64,000 nucleotides of DNA from Luteimicrobium xylanilyticum (GCF_009429125.1 NZ_CP045529.1:4144276-4208275); one strand, 5' to 3'. Shown: positions 41,469 to 50,357, counted from the stretch's first letter. Made by a program: numbers and translations. The notes: generated by a model not told the origin, from the sequence alone.

Positions 41469-42919
41469 ACGTCCCGATCCGCCGTCTCGCGACGGTCGTC
41501 CTCGCCATGGTGCTCGTCCTCATGGGTGCGACGACGTACCACCAGTTCTTCCAGGCCGACAAGCTCAACAACGACGGCCGCAACGTGCGCACGCTGTACC
41601 GGGCGTACGGCGTCTTCCGTGGCCCGATCGTCGTGGACGGGAAGTCCGTCGCGCTGTCGACACCCGTGGACGACCCGTTCAAGTTCCAGCGCAAGTACAC
41701 GGACGGCTCGCTGTACGCGGCCGTCACGGGCTACTACTCGTTGGTCTTCGCCCCGACCATGATCGAGGCCTCGGAGAACTCGGCGCTCAACGGGACCGCG
41801 GACGAGCTGTGGATGCAGCGGCTCCGTCAGCTCGTGACGGGCGAGCAGCAGCAGGGCGCCTCCGTCGAGCTCACGCTCGACGCGAAGGCGCAGGAGGCCG
41901 CGGCGAAGGCCCTCGGAGACCAGAAGGGCGCCGTCGTCGCCATCGAGCCGAAGACCGGCAAGATCCTCGCGCTGTACTCGTCGCCGTCGTACGACCCGAA
42001 CCAGCTCGCCGGGCACGACACCGCGAAGGTCAACAAGAACTGGCAGAAGCTGCTCAACGACGACGGGTCACCCCTGACCAACCGGGCGATCGCAGGCGAC
42101 ACGTACCCGCCCGGGTCGACGTTCAAGCTGGTCACGTCCGCCGCCGCGCTGGAGTCGGGCGACTACACGCCCGACACCGTCATCGCCGCGCCGCACCGGC
42201 TGAAGTACCCCGGCTCCTCGAAGGAGCTCAAGAACTTCGCCGACGAGGTCTGCTCGTCGAGCGGCAAGATGACGCTCGACGCCGCCCTCGAGATGTCGTG
42301 CAACACCGCCTTCGCCGGTCTCGGGGTGAAGGTCGGGAACGACGCGATGGTCGAGCAGGCGAAGAAGTTCGGTTTCGACACCCCGCTCTCCATCCCGATG
42401 ACGGTGACCCAGAGCCACTTCCCTCCGACGACCGACGACGCCGAGCTGATGCGCCAGTCGATCGGGCAGGGCGACGACCGCGTCACGCCGTTGCAGATCG
42501 CCATGGTGTCGGCGGCGATCGCCAACGGCGGCAAGCAGATGGCGCCGTACCTCGTGGACACGGTCCGGGACTCGTCGCTGCGGGTCGTGTCGAAGACGTC
42601 GCCGTCCACGCTCCGCACCTCGGTGTCCGAGCACACCGCGGACGAGCTCAAGAGCATGATGGAGGACGTCGTGCGGTCCGGGACCGGCGTCGCCGCCCAG
42701 ATCCCGGGCGTGACGGTCGCCGGGAAGACCGGCACCGCGGAGAACACGCCGGGCCAGCCCCCGCACGCGTGGTTCACCGGTTTCGCGCCCGCCGACGACC
42801 CCAAGGTCGCGGTCGCGGTGATCGTCGAGCACGGCGGTCAGCAGGGCGCCGAGGGCACGGGCGGCGCGACCGCCGCCCCGATCGCGAAGGCCGTCATGGA
42901 AGCGGTGCTGAACGGATGA
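41465..42919 (+). CDS. pbpA: PbpA, class B penicillin-binding protein
   Basis: This 484-residue transpeptidase has an N-terminal membrane helix (LATVVLAMVLVLMGATT). The catalytic motifs are STFK (PPGSTFKLVTSAA), SCN (EMSCNTAF) and KTGT (VAGKTGTAEN). It cross-links peptidoglycan made by the adjacent RodA. Start and stop overlap both neighbours (ATGA). Confidence 0.95.
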   Translation: MNVPIRRLATVVLAMVLVLMGATTYHQFFQADKLNNDGRNVRTLYRAYGVFRGPIVVDGKSVALSTPVDDPFKFQRKYTDGSLYAAVTGYYSLVFAPTMIEASENSALNGTADELWMQRLRQLVTGEQQQGASVELTLDAKAQEAAAKALGDQKGAVVAIEPKTGKILALYSSPSYDPNQLAGHDTAKVNKNWQKLLNDDGSPLTNRAIAGDTYPPGSTFKLVTSAAALESGDYTPDTVIAAPHRLKYPGSSKELKNFADEVCSSSGKMTLDAALEMSCNTAFAGLGVKVGNDAMVEQAKKFGFDTPLSIPMTVTQSHFPPTTDDAELMRQSIGQGDDRVTPLQIAMVSAAIANGGKQMAPYLVDTVRDSSLRVVSKTSPSTLRTSVSEHTADELKSMMEDVVRSGTGVAAQIPGVTVAGKTGTAENTPGQPPHAWFTGFAPADDPKVAVAVIVEHGGQQGAEGTGGATAAPIAKAVMEAVLNG

Positions 42920-44379
42920 AGCCGACGCAGGGCCTCTCGCTGGGCAACCGCTACCGCCTCGTGCGGCGCATCGCCGTGGGCGGCATGGGCGAGGTGTGGG
43001 TCGCGACGGACACCGCGCTCGGTCGCGAGGTCGCGGTGAAGGTGCTGCGCGAGGAGTTCGCCGGCAACGTCGACTTCCTCCAGCGCCTGCGGACCGAGGC
43101 GCGGAACAACGCGCGCCTGTCCCACCCCGGCATCGCCCAGATGTACGACTACGGCGAGCAGGCCGGCTCGGGGTACCTCGTCATGGAGCTCGTCATCGGC
43201 GAGCCGATGTCCGACCTGCTCGAGCGCGAGCCCGTCCTGCAGGCCCACCGCCTGGTCCCCATCCTCACCAAGGCCGCGCGCGGTCTCGCGGCTGCGCACG
43301 AGGCCGGCGTCGTGCACCGCGACGTGAAGCCGGGCAACATCCTGCTCGCGCGCGCGGGAGGCGTGAAGCTCACCGACTTCGGCGTCTCGCTCGCGTCCAA
43401 CCAGGTCCCGATGACGGCGACCGGCATGGTCATGGGCACCGCCCAGTACCTGTCGCCCGAGCAGGCCATCGGGAAGCCCGCGACCCCGGCGTCGGACCTG
43501 TACGCGCTCGGGATCGTCGCCTACGAGTCGTTGGTGGGGCGGCGGCCGTTCACGGGGCCGACGCCGGTCGACATCGCGGTCGCGCACGTCAACCAGCCCG
43601 TGCCCGCGCTCCCGGCGACCGTCGACAAGGAGCTCGGCGCGCTCGTCCTGTCGATGCTCGCCAAGGACCCGATGCGGCGCCCCTCCAGCGCTGCCGAGCT
43701 GGCCGACACCCTCGAGGAGATCGGCCTGCGCCTCGCCCGGTCGCGGCGCAGCGCAGGTCCTCGCGCCACCTCGACGATCACCGCACCCCCGGAGCAACGT
43801 GCCTGGCCGCCGCGCTCCGCCGCGGCGAAACCGGAAGCCCGCACCCAGCCGGCGGAGGACGACGCCCCGCGCGCGTACCCGTCGCGGCGTGTCGTGCAGT
43901 CCCGGGCCGCCGAACGGTCGTCGGCCCGGCCGGCGGGGCGCCACCGCGAGCACGTCGCGGAACGTCCGTCCTCCCGGCGCCCGACGGCGCACGCGACCAC
44001 TCCGGCCCGCTCCCCCCGGTCCGCGGCACCCGACCTGTTCGGTGGCGAGGCCGAGGCGGTCGCGCCGACCGAGGTCCCCGCGACCCGCGCCGCCGCACGT
44101 GCTGCCCAGGGAGTCGGCCTGGCAGGGCGCTCAGGCGGGACTGCGGGGCCGCGCAGCCTTCCGGGCATCTTCGGGATGCGGCTCGGGGGCTTCCCCTGGC
44201 CCGCCGTGGCGCTCGTCGTGCTCGTGCTGGTCGTCCTGGTGGCGGCCATCCTCGGAGGTGCCAAAGGGCACGACCGCTCCGAGGGCTTGGACCTGCATCC
44301 CCACGGGGATGGGATGATCTTCCTGTCCATGGCGTCCCCGCACGCCCTGGGCTACCCGTCGAACGAGAAGGACACGTAG
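42916..44379 (+). CDS. pknA: PknA-type Ser/Thr protein kinase
   Basis: The kinase domain (residues about 1-275) has the glycine loop VGGMGEVWVA, lysine in VAVKVL, HRDVKPGN, DFGVSLA and APE-like SPEQA. A long basic Ala/Pro/Arg juxtamembrane segment and one membrane helix (AVALVVLVLVVLVAAILGG) follow, with a short outer tail of about 40 residues. No PASTA repeats are present, as is usual for PknA. Its stop is adjacent to the pknB start. Confidence 0.93.
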   Translation: MKPTQGLSLGNRYRLVRRIAVGGMGEVWVATDTALGREVAVKVLREEFAGNVDFLQRLRTEARNNARLSHPGIAQMYDYGEQAGSGYLVMELVIGEPMSDLLEREPVLQAHRLVPILTKAARGLAAAHEAGVVHRDVKPGNILLARAGGVKLTDFGVSLASNQVPMTATGMVMGTAQYLSPEQAIGKPATPASDLYALGIVAYESLVGRRPFTGPTPVDIAVAHVNQPVPALPATVDKELGALVLSMLAKDPMRRPSSAAELADTLEEIGLRLARSRRSAGPRATSTITAPPEQRAWPPRSAAAKPEARTQPAEDDAPRAYPSRRVVQSRAAERSSARPAGRHREHVAERPSSRRPTAHATTPARSPRSAAPDLFGGEAEAVAPTEVPATRAAARAAQGVGLAGRSGGTAGPRSLPGIFGMRLGGFPWPAVALVVLVLVVLVAAILGGAKGHDRSEGLDLHPHGDGMIFLSMASPHALGYPSNEKDT

Positions 44380-46536
44380 GTGGTGGAGAACCCGCAGCGG
44401 ATCCTCGCCGGCCGTTACCAGGTCGGCGAGCTGATCGGTCGTGGCGGCATGGCCGAGGTGCACATCGGGCACGATGCGCGGCTCGGTCGCACCGTCGCGA
44501 TCAAGATCCTCCGCGCCGACCTCGCACGCGACCCGTCGTTCCTGGCCCGCTTCCGCCGGGAGGCACAGGCCGCGGCCTCGCTCAACCACCCGGCCGTCGT
44601 CGCCGTCTACGACACGGGCGAAGACGTGCAGACCGACGCCGCGTCCGGGCAGACGACGCACACGCCGTTCATCGTCATGGAGTACGTCGAGGGCCACACG
44701 GTCCGTGACATCCTGCGCGACGGCCATGCCGTGCCGATCGACGAGGCCATCGAGATCACGTCGGGCGTCCTGTCGGCGCTCGAGTACTCGCACCACGCGG
44801 GCATCGTCCACCGCGACATCAAGCCCGCGAACGTCATGATCACGCCCACGGGCGCGGTCAAGGTGATGGACTTCGGCATCGCGCGCGCGATGGCGGACTC
44901 CGCCGCCACGATGACGCAGACGCAGGCCGTCGTCGGTACCGCGCAGTACCTGTCCCCCGAGCAGGCTCTCGGCCAGACCGTCGACGCGCGCAGCGACCTC
45001 TACTCGACCGGCTGCCTGCTGTTCGAGCTGCTCACGGGTCGCCCGCCGTTCCAGGGCGACTCCCCCGTGGCCGTCGCGTACCAGCACGTCGGCGAGGTCC
45101 CCCCGAAGCCCTCCGACGTCGCACCCGACGTCCCCGAGGTCCTCGACCGCATCACGCTCAAGGCCCTCACCAAGGATCGCAACCAGCGCTACGGCTCGGC
45201 CGCGGAGTTCCGCAGCGACCTCGACGCCGCGATGCGCGGCGGTGCCGTGTCCGCGCCGGGGATCGGCGCGCTCGGGGCCGGGATGGCCGCAGGCGCGGCG
45301 GCCGGTGCGGCGTTCGCCGACACCAACCCGACCGTCGCGTTCGACGGCGCCACCCAGGTCCTCGCGCCGACGCCCGCGGGATGGGCGACGCCCGCCCCGG
45401 CGTCGGTGCCGCCGCCCACGCAGACGTCCGTCTTCCCCGACGAGGCCGGCCCCGGCGACGAGGAACCCAAGAAGAAGTCCAACAAGGGCCTCATCTGGAC
45501 GCTCGTGACCATCGGTGTGATCGCGCTGGCCGCGATCGTCACGATGCTGCTCATCAACGCGAACAAGACGCCCCCGGTCGAGAAGGTCACCGTGCCCAGC
45601 GTCATCGGCATGTCCAAGGCCGATGCGGAGAACAAGCTCGAGGCCGCTCATCTGAAGATGGACCCCCTCGTCGACAACGACTCGGACAAGCCTGCGGACG
45701 AAGCCACGAAGCAGGACCCGAAGAAGGACGCCTCGGTCGACGAGAACAGCACCGTCAAGGTCTGGTTCTCGGCCGGCCCCAAGACCGGCGAGGTCCCGAA
45801 CGTCAAGGGCAAGTCGCAGAGCGACGCACGACAGGCTCTCGAAGACGCTGGCTTCGACGTCGCCGACGAAGTTCGTTCCGAGAACAGCAAGGACGTCGCG
45901 CTGGACGCGGTGACACGTACAGATCCCAAGGCTGGTTCTGTACGCGACAAGGGCACCGAGATCGTCCTCTACGTGTCCAACGGTCTCGTGACGCTCGACG
46001 ACCTGGTCGGAAAGACCAAGGACGAGGCTCTCGCCCTGCTCGACAAGGCCGGACTGCAGTCGGACACGGAGGAGCAGGAGACCGACGACGAGTCGAAGGT
46101 CGGCACAGTCCTGTCTCAGGCCCCTGCAGCCGGCTCGGTGAAGCAGGGCACGAGGATCAAGCTCGTGATCGGCAAGGAGCAGGACGACAGCATCGAGATC
46201 CCCAGCGACATCATCGGGATGAGCCAGGAGGACGCGGAGAACCGCCTCGGTGGGCTGAGCCTCAACGTGGACCCGAACGGGCCGACCATGCAGGCCAATG
46301 ACGCCCCGGCCGGCACGGTGATCAACTCCGACCCGGCGCCCGGGACGAAGGTCAAGGAGAACGCCGCGGTCACGCTCATCGTCTCGTCCGGTCCGGCGAC
46401 GCCGGGCGACGGCCAGACCACCCCGGGCGACGGCCAGGGCACCGGTGACGGGACGGGTGACGGCGGCGGCCAGAACCAGGGCCTCGGCCGTGGCGACGAC
46501 TACTCCGACGAGATCAGGGACTTCCTCGGCCTCTGA
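44380..46536 (+). CDS. pknB: PknB, Ser/Thr kinase with PASTA repeats
   Basis: This 718-residue kinase starts GTG-GTG directly after the pknA stop. It has the catalytic motifs GRGGMAEVHIG, VAIKIL, HRDIKPANV, DFGIARA and SPEQAL. The membrane helix is LIWTLVTIGVIALAAIVTML. Four extracellular PASTA domains follow (VPSVIGMSKADAE, VPNVKGKSQSDAR, LDDLVGKTKDEAL, IPSDIIGMSQEDAE), which sense muropeptides or lipid II. A Gly/Asp-rich C-terminal tail is present. It phosphorylates FHA proteins and division factors. Confidence 0.95.
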   Translation: MVENPQRILAGRYQVGELIGRGGMAEVHIGHDARLGRTVAIKILRADLARDPSFLARFRREAQAAASLNHPAVVAVYDTGEDVQTDAASGQTTHTPFIVMEYVEGHTVRDILRDGHAVPIDEAIEITSGVLSALEYSHHAGIVHRDIKPANVMITPTGAVKVMDFGIARAMADSAATMTQTQAVVGTAQYLSPEQALGQTVDARSDLYSTGCLLFELLTGRPPFQGDSPVAVAYQHVGEVPPKPSDVAPDVPEVLDRITLKALTKDRNQRYGSAAEFRSDLDAAMRGGAVSAPGIGALGAGMAAGAAAGAAFADTNPTVAFDGATQVLAPTPAGWATPAPASVPPPTQTSVFPDEAGPGDEEPKKKSNKGLIWTLVTIGVIALAAIVTMLLINANKTPPVEKVTVPSVIGMSKADAENKLEAAHLKMDPLVDNDSDKPADEATKQDPKKDASVDENSTVKVWFSAGPKTGEVPNVKGKSQSDARQALEDAGFDVADEVRSENSKDVALDAVTRTDPKAGSVRDKGTEIVLYVSNGLVTLDDLVGKTKDEALALLDKAGLQSDTEEQETDDESKVGTVLSQAPAAGSVKQGTRIKLVIGKEQDDSIEIPSDIIGMSQEDAENRLGGLSLNVDPNGPTMQANDAPAGTVINSDPAPGTKVKENAAVTLIVSSGPATPGDGQTTPGDGQGTGDGTGDGGGQNQGLGRGDDYSDEIRDFLGL

Positions 46537-46565
46537 CCTACCACCGGTTCGTCCGGCGACCACGA

Positions 46566-46602
46566 ACGGCCCGGCACCTCCGTCGCGGAGGTGCCGGGCC
46601 GT
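46566..46602. terminator. Bidirectional hairpin terminator between pknB and trpG
   Basis: ACGGCCCGGCACCTCCG and its exact reverse complement flank TCG. The convergent placement suggests that it stops transcription from both sides. Confidence 0.85.
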
Positions 46603-46625
46603 CGTCGTCGGGAGGGAGAGGCGCC

Positions 46626-47258
46626 TCAGCGGCGCACGAGCGGCGCGAGCCCCTCCGACCGCGCGACGGCGTCGTCGGAGCCGCAGACCTCGAGCCAGTT
46701 CGCGAGGAGCCGATGGCCGCCCTGGGTGAGCACGGACTCGGGGTGGAACTGGACGCCGTGCAGCGGGAGAGTGCGGTGCTGGAGGCCCATCACGACCCCG
46801 CTCGCGGTCTGTGCCGTGATCTCGAGCTCGTCGGGGACGGTGTCCCGCAGGACGGCGAGCGAGTGGTACCGGGTCGCCGTGAAGGGGTCGGGCAGGCCCG
46901 CCAGCACGCCGTGCCCCTCGTGCTCCACCAGGCTCGTCTTGCCGTGCATGAGCTCGGGGGCGTGCGTGACCGTGGCGCCGAACGCCTCCCCCAGCGCCTG
47001 ATGGCCCAGGCACACGCCGAGCAGCGGGGTGCCGGACGCCGCGCAGTCGCGGATGACGTCGAGCGAGTCACCCGCGCCCTTGGGTTCTCCGGGGCCGGGC
47101 GAGATCAGCACGCCGTCGAAGCCGCCGCGCTCCTCGAGCGGGGGCACGGCGTCGTTCCGCACGACCACGGTCTCGGCGCCGAGCTGGTCCAGGTACCCGA
47201 CGATCGTGTAGACGAACGAGTCGTAGTTGTCGACGACGAGGATGCGGGGGCTGCTCAT
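46626..47258 (-). CDS. Glutamine amidotransferase, anthranilate or aminodeoxychorismate synthase component II
   Basis: The ATG at 47258 gives SSPRILVVDNYDSFVYTIVGYL, the class I amidotransferase start. GVCLGHQALGEAFG holds the nucleophile cysteine, and GVQFHPESVLTQGG the catalytic His/Glu. It supplies ammonia for anthranilate or PABA synthesis; trpG and pabA cannot be separated by sequence alone. The location beside pknB is a conserved actinobacterial arrangement. Its start overlaps the small membrane gene (ATGA). Confidence 0.92.
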   Translation of the reverse strand: MSSPRILVVDNYDSFVYTIVGYLDQLGAETVVVRNDAVPPLEERGGFDGVLISPGPGEPKGAGDSLDVIRDCAASGTPLLGVCLGHQALGEAFGATVTHAPELMHGKTSLVEHEGHGVLAGLPDPFTATRYHSLAVLRDTVPDELEITAQTASGVVMGLQHRTLPLHGVQFHPESVLTQGGHRLLANWLEVCGSDDAVARSEGLAPLVRR

Positions 47259-47434
47259 GGGGTGGCTCCGGGGGTGGTGTCCACGACGGTCTGCTCGTCG
47301 AACGGCATGTAGGGCTCGATCGCCGGGAACACCCAGCGGAAGAGCACGACGACCGCGAGGGCGGCGAGGGCCGCGAGCAGGAGCACACGCAGCCACGCAG
47401 GGCCGGGCAGCAGCCGCCACAGGGCTCCGTACAT
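47255..47434 (-). CDS. Small membrane protein, 59 residues
   Basis: The ATG at 47434, with GAGG upstream, gives YGALWRLLPGPAWLRVLLLA. A single membrane helix (LLAALAALAVVVLFRWVFPA) and an acidic tail (PFDEQTVVDTTPG) follow. A small one-helix protein at this place is common in actinobacteria. Its function is unknown. Its stop overlaps the amidotransferase start (ATGA), implying translational coupling. Confidence 0.8.
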   Translation of the reverse strand: MYGALWRLLPGPAWLRVLLLAALAALAVVVLFRWVFPAIEPYMPFDEQTVVDTTPGATP

Positions 47435-47510
47435 GTTGGTCCTCGGTTCGTCCGACGGGTGGGTTCCCAGTATCCCCCACCGCCCGCGACCGACCGGAAG
47501 CCGTCCACCG

Positions 47511-47568
47511 CGAGGTATACCGGCCGCCGTACTACCTCGCGAAGTATTCGGGCCGCCGTACTACTTCG
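47511..47568. repeat. Two tandem 29-bp hairpin repeats with a covarying stem
   Basis: The units 47511-47539 and 47540-47568 abut exactly. Each has 7-bp arms around a 15-nt loop containing GGCCGCCGTAC. Arms are CGAGGTA/TACCTCG in the first and CGAAGTA/TACTTCG in the second, so a G-C pair in one is an A-T pair in the other. The second unit contains the TAG stop of the DUF881 gene. The paired change suggests that the folded form, or a symmetric protein site, matters. Confidence 0.75.
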
Positions 47569-48394
47569 AGGCGTCGGAGAACGGGTCCGTGCCCTTCGGG
47601 ACGGTCGCGTACTCGAGGGACGACGGCGGCGCGGCGGGCAGCGCGAGGTGGTCGTCGTCCTTGACGCTCCAGCCGAGGTCGACCGCCTGCACGTACTGCT
47701 TGTAGATCGCGATCTCGGGCGAGCGGTCGAGAGCGGCGCGCAACGCGTCCGGGTCGCCGATCGCGCTGACCTTGAAGGGCGGTGAGTAGAGCCGGCCGCC
47801 GAGCGAGAGGACGTTGCCGACGCAGCGGAACGCGGTGGTCGCGGTGACCCGCTGGTCCTGCAGCATCATGGCCTCCGCTCCCCCGGCCCAGAGCGCGTTG
47901 ATGACGGCCTGCACGTCCTGCTGGTGGACGACGAGGTCGTCGGGCGTGATCTCCGCGGGGTAGTTCCCCGTCGTGGGCGCGTCGGTGAGCGAGACCACGA
48001 CGCCGGGGCCGTCGACGGGCACGAGTCCCGCCTCGACGCCGCTGTTCTCCATGGTGTCGGCGTCGCCGGTGGGGACGGCTCCCGGCTCGGCTGCGGTGAG
48101 CCGGTCCACCTGGGACTGGAGGCCCTGGACCTTAGCGGCAAGCGCGTCGGCCCGGTCCGACTCGGACTCGACGAGCTGCGGGAGGTCCTCCGGATGACGC
48201 CGTTCGGTGCCGCGCGCGAGCTGCGCCGACGCCGTGAAGAGCACCCCCGCGAGCGCGAGGACGAGCGCGACGGACAGCGCCGCCCGCAGGCGTCGCGGCG
48301 CGAGGCGAGCGCGCACGGCGGCGACGACGCCGCTGTGTGCGTCGACGGCGGGGTCGTGGCTCTCGCGGTGCCGCGTGCCCTCGGGAGCGGTCAT
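47561..48394 (-). CDS. DUF881-family membrane-anchored protein
   Basis: I chose the ATG at 48394 (MTAPEGTRHRESHDP); an ATG at 48403 is possible, and neither has a strong ribosome site. A membrane helix (ALSVALVLALAGVLFTASA) is followed by a coiled-coil stretch (SESDRADALAAKVQGLQSQVDRL). The DUF881 domain contains GPGVVVSLTDAP, VVHQQDVQAVINALWAGGAEAM and RCVGNVLSLGGRLYSPPFKVSAIGD. The function is unknown, but this family sits beside crgA and kinase genes across actinobacteria. A class E sortase gene often found next to it is absent here. Confidence 0.9.
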   Translation of the reverse strand: MTAPEGTRHRESHDPAVDAHSGVVAAVRARLAPRRLRAALSVALVLALAGVLFTASAQLARGTERRHPEDLPQLVESESDRADALAAKVQGLQSQVDRLTAAEPGAVPTGDADTMENSGVEAGLVPVDGPGVVVSLTDAPTTGNYPAEITPDDLVVHQQDVQAVINALWAGGAEAMMLQDQRVTATTAFRCVGNVLSLGGRLYSPPFKVSAIGDPDALRAALDRSPEIAIYKQYVQAVDLGWSVKDDDHLALPAAPPSSLEYATVPKGTDPFSDASK

Positions 48395-48540
48395 GGCGCC
48401 CATTGTCGCAGGAGCGGCTCGGTGCTCCTTGCACGGCCCGCTACGCTGGGCGCACCACGGGTGTCGACGACGATGCCGACGACGCCCGCCCGTGAGAACC
48501 GATCGTCGGCCACCGGCCGCCAGAGCAAGGAACACACCTC

Positions 48541-48813
48541 GTGCCCGAGTCCAAGCGCCGCAAGAAGAAGTCCGCCAGCAGTGGCTCGACCGCCGCTGTG
48601 TCCGTCCCGTCGGCCCGGCACCAGACCGGCAACCCGGCCTGGTTCGTCCCGGTGGTCCTGGCGCTGATGCTGGTGGGGCTCGCGTGGGTCGTCGTGTTCT
48701 ACCTGACGAGCGGGAAGGCCGACCTGCCGATCCCCCCGATCGGCCGCTGGAACCTGCTGATCGGCTTCGGCCTCATGATCACCGGCTTCGGGATGCTCAC
48801 ACGCTGGAAGTGA
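48541..48813 (+). CDS. crgA: CrgA, cell-division membrane protein
   Basis: The GTG start gives the typical basic N-terminus PESKRRKKKSAS. Two membrane helices follow (WFVPVVLALMLVGLAWVVVFY; WNLLIGFGLMITGFGMLT), separated by a short outer loop. The 90-residue protein helps recruit division and wall-synthesis proteins to the septum. It is divergent from the DUF881 gene. Confidence 0.93.
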   Translation: MPESKRRKKKSASSGSTAAVSVPSARHQTGNPAWFVPVVLALMLVGLAWVVVFYLTSGKADLPIPPIGRWNLLIGFGLMITGFGMLTRWK

Positions 48814-48862
48814 TCCTCCGGCTGGGGGCATCGGCGACGATGTCCCCAGAGGTGGATGACGG

Positions 48863-48934
48863 TGTGGATAACTACACCGATGTAACTCCACATCTGTGAG
48901 TAACCCTGGGGAGAGACGCCCAGCCTGTGGATAA
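48863..48934. promoter_or_regulatory. Pair of perfect DnaA boxes in the crgA-rhomboid spacer
   Basis: TGTGGATAA, the complement of the consensus TTATCCACA, occurs exactly at 48863-48871 and 48926-48934. They are 63 bp apart in the same orientation, close to six helical turns. The rest of the 126-bp spacer is AT-richer than its surroundings, with weaker lookalikes. DnaA binding here, for titration or regulation, is inferred. Confidence 0.65.
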
Positions 48935-48939
48935 CTCGG

Positions 48940-49815
48940 TCACACCGCGCCGTACTTGACCGCCGCGAGGACGACCAGCACGACGAGCAGCAGCGCCGAG
49001 GCACCCCAGCCGACGAGCGCGCGCCGCTCCCGAGGCGCGTACGCGAAGGCCGCACCCAGGGCGAAACCCGCGACCATGCCACCGAGGTGGGCCTGCCACG
49101 CGATGTTCGCTATGAAGAACCCGAGCGCGAAGTTCACGACGATCAGGCCGACCATCTGGGTGGCCTGCAACCCGCGTTGACGCAGCACCGGGATGGCCGC
49201 GCCGAAGAGGCCGAAGACGGCGCCCGACGCTCCGATCGCCGCGGTGTACCAGGCGCGGTCGTGCGGGCCTCCGGCGAGCAGGAGCACACCCACCGAGCCG
49301 GCGACGGCCGTCAGCAGGAAGAGCGTGAGGAACCGCGCGCGGCCGAGCAACGGCTCGAGGAACTGGCCCATCACCCACAGCGCGTACATGTTGAACAGGA
49401 TGTGCAGCGGGTTCGTGCTGTGGAGGAACGCCGTCGTCAGGAAGCGCCACGGCTCGTCGTGCGCGATGAACGGCGCGAACGCCCACCGCTGGGTCCAGGA
49501 CCCGTTCGTGACGAGCTGGAGGATCCAGCTCACGGCGCAGATGCCGATCAGGGTGAACGTCACGACGGGGCGACCGGAGCGGACCCGCGCGCCGTAAGCG
49601 GTCCGCTGCGCCGGCACGGCCTTCTGACCCTGGCGCACGCAGTCGACGCACTGGATCCCGACCGCCGCGGGCCGCTGGCACTCAGGACACGCAGGACGCC
49701 CGCAGCGCTGGCACCGCACGTACGACACCCGGTCCGGGTGCCGCGGGCACACAGGTACCTCGGCAGGTGCAGAACCGCCCGGCCCGTAGGGGCCGGGCGG
49801 CGTCGGCGCGGACAG
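48940..49815 (-). CDS. Rhomboid-family intramembrane serine protease with zinc-binding N-terminus
   Basis: The frame has no ATG, GTG or TTG in the expected place. A CTG at 49815, two bases after the ppiA stop and with GAGG upstream, gives the usual N-terminus SAPTPPGPYGPGG; a GTG at VCPRHPDRV is the alternative. A B-box-like zinc region has CPRHP, CQRCGRPACPEC and CVDC. The rhomboid core has WRFLTTAFLHSTNPLHILFNMYAL, IGASGAVFG (catalytic serine) and AHLGGMVAG (histidine). It cleaves membrane proteins within the bilayer; the substrate is unknown. Confidence 0.88.
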   Translation of the reverse strand: MSAPTPPGPYGPGGSAPAEVPVCPRHPDRVSYVRCQRCGRPACPECQRPAAVGIQCVDCVRQGQKAVPAQRTAYGARVRSGRPVVTFTLIGICAVSWILQLVTNGSWTQRWAFAPFIAHDEPWRFLTTAFLHSTNPLHILFNMYALWVMGQFLEPLLGRARFLTLFLLTAVAGSVGVLLLAGGPHDRAWYTAAIGASGAVFGLFGAAIPVLRQRGLQATQMVGLIVVNFALGFFIANIAWQAHLGGMVAGFALGAAFAYAPRERRALVGWGASALLLVVLVVLAAVKYGAV

Positions 49816-49817
49816 TC

Positions 49818-50357
49818 TCAGTCCTCGATCGTGACCGACTGGATGACGACGTCGTCGACCGGACGGTCCCCCGGGCGCACCGGCGTCTTGCCGATCGCGT
49901 CGACGACGGCGCGGCTCTCGTCGTCCGCGACCCGGCCGAAGATCGTGTGCTTGCCGGTGAGCCACGGCGTGGCGACCGTCGTGATGAAGAACTGCGACCC
50001 GTTGGTGCCCTCGACCTCGCCCGAGACCGGGTTGCGGCGCTTGCCGGCGTTCGCCATGGCGAGCAGGTACGGCTGGTCGAACTGCAGCTCGGGGTGGATC
50101 TCGTCGTTGAACGTGTAGCCCGGGCCACCGGTTCCGGTGCCGAGCGGGTCGCCGCCCTGGATCATGAAGTCGTCGATGACGCGGTGGAAGACCACGCCGT
50201 CGTACAGCGGGTCGTTGCGCTCGGCCCCCGTGCGGGGGTCGGTCCACGTCTTGCTGCCGGTGGCGAGCCCGGTGAAGTTCGCCACCGTCTTGGGTGCGTG
50301 GTTCTCGAGGAGCTCGAGCCGGATGTCCCCGGCGTTCGTGTGCAGGGTTGCGAACAT
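49818..50357 (-). CDS. ppiA: Cyclophilin-type peptidyl-prolyl isomerase
   Basis: The 179-residue cytoplasmic enzyme catalyses proline cis-trans isomerisation. It shows YDGVVFHRVIDDFMIQGGDP, GTNGSQFFITT and HTIFGRV, the cyclophilin active-site segments with the catalytic Arg and Phe. No signal peptide is present. It is immediately upstream of the rhomboid gene on the same strand. Confidence 0.94.
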   Translation of the reverse strand: MFATLHTNAGDIRLELLENHAPKTVANFTGLATGSKTWTDPRTGAERNDPLYDGVVFHRVIDDFMIQGGDPLGTGTGGPGYTFNDEIHPELQFDQPYLLAMANAGKRRNPVSGEVEGTNGSQFFITTVATPWLTGKHTIFGRVADDESRAVVDAIGKTPVRPGDRPVDDVVIQSVTIED

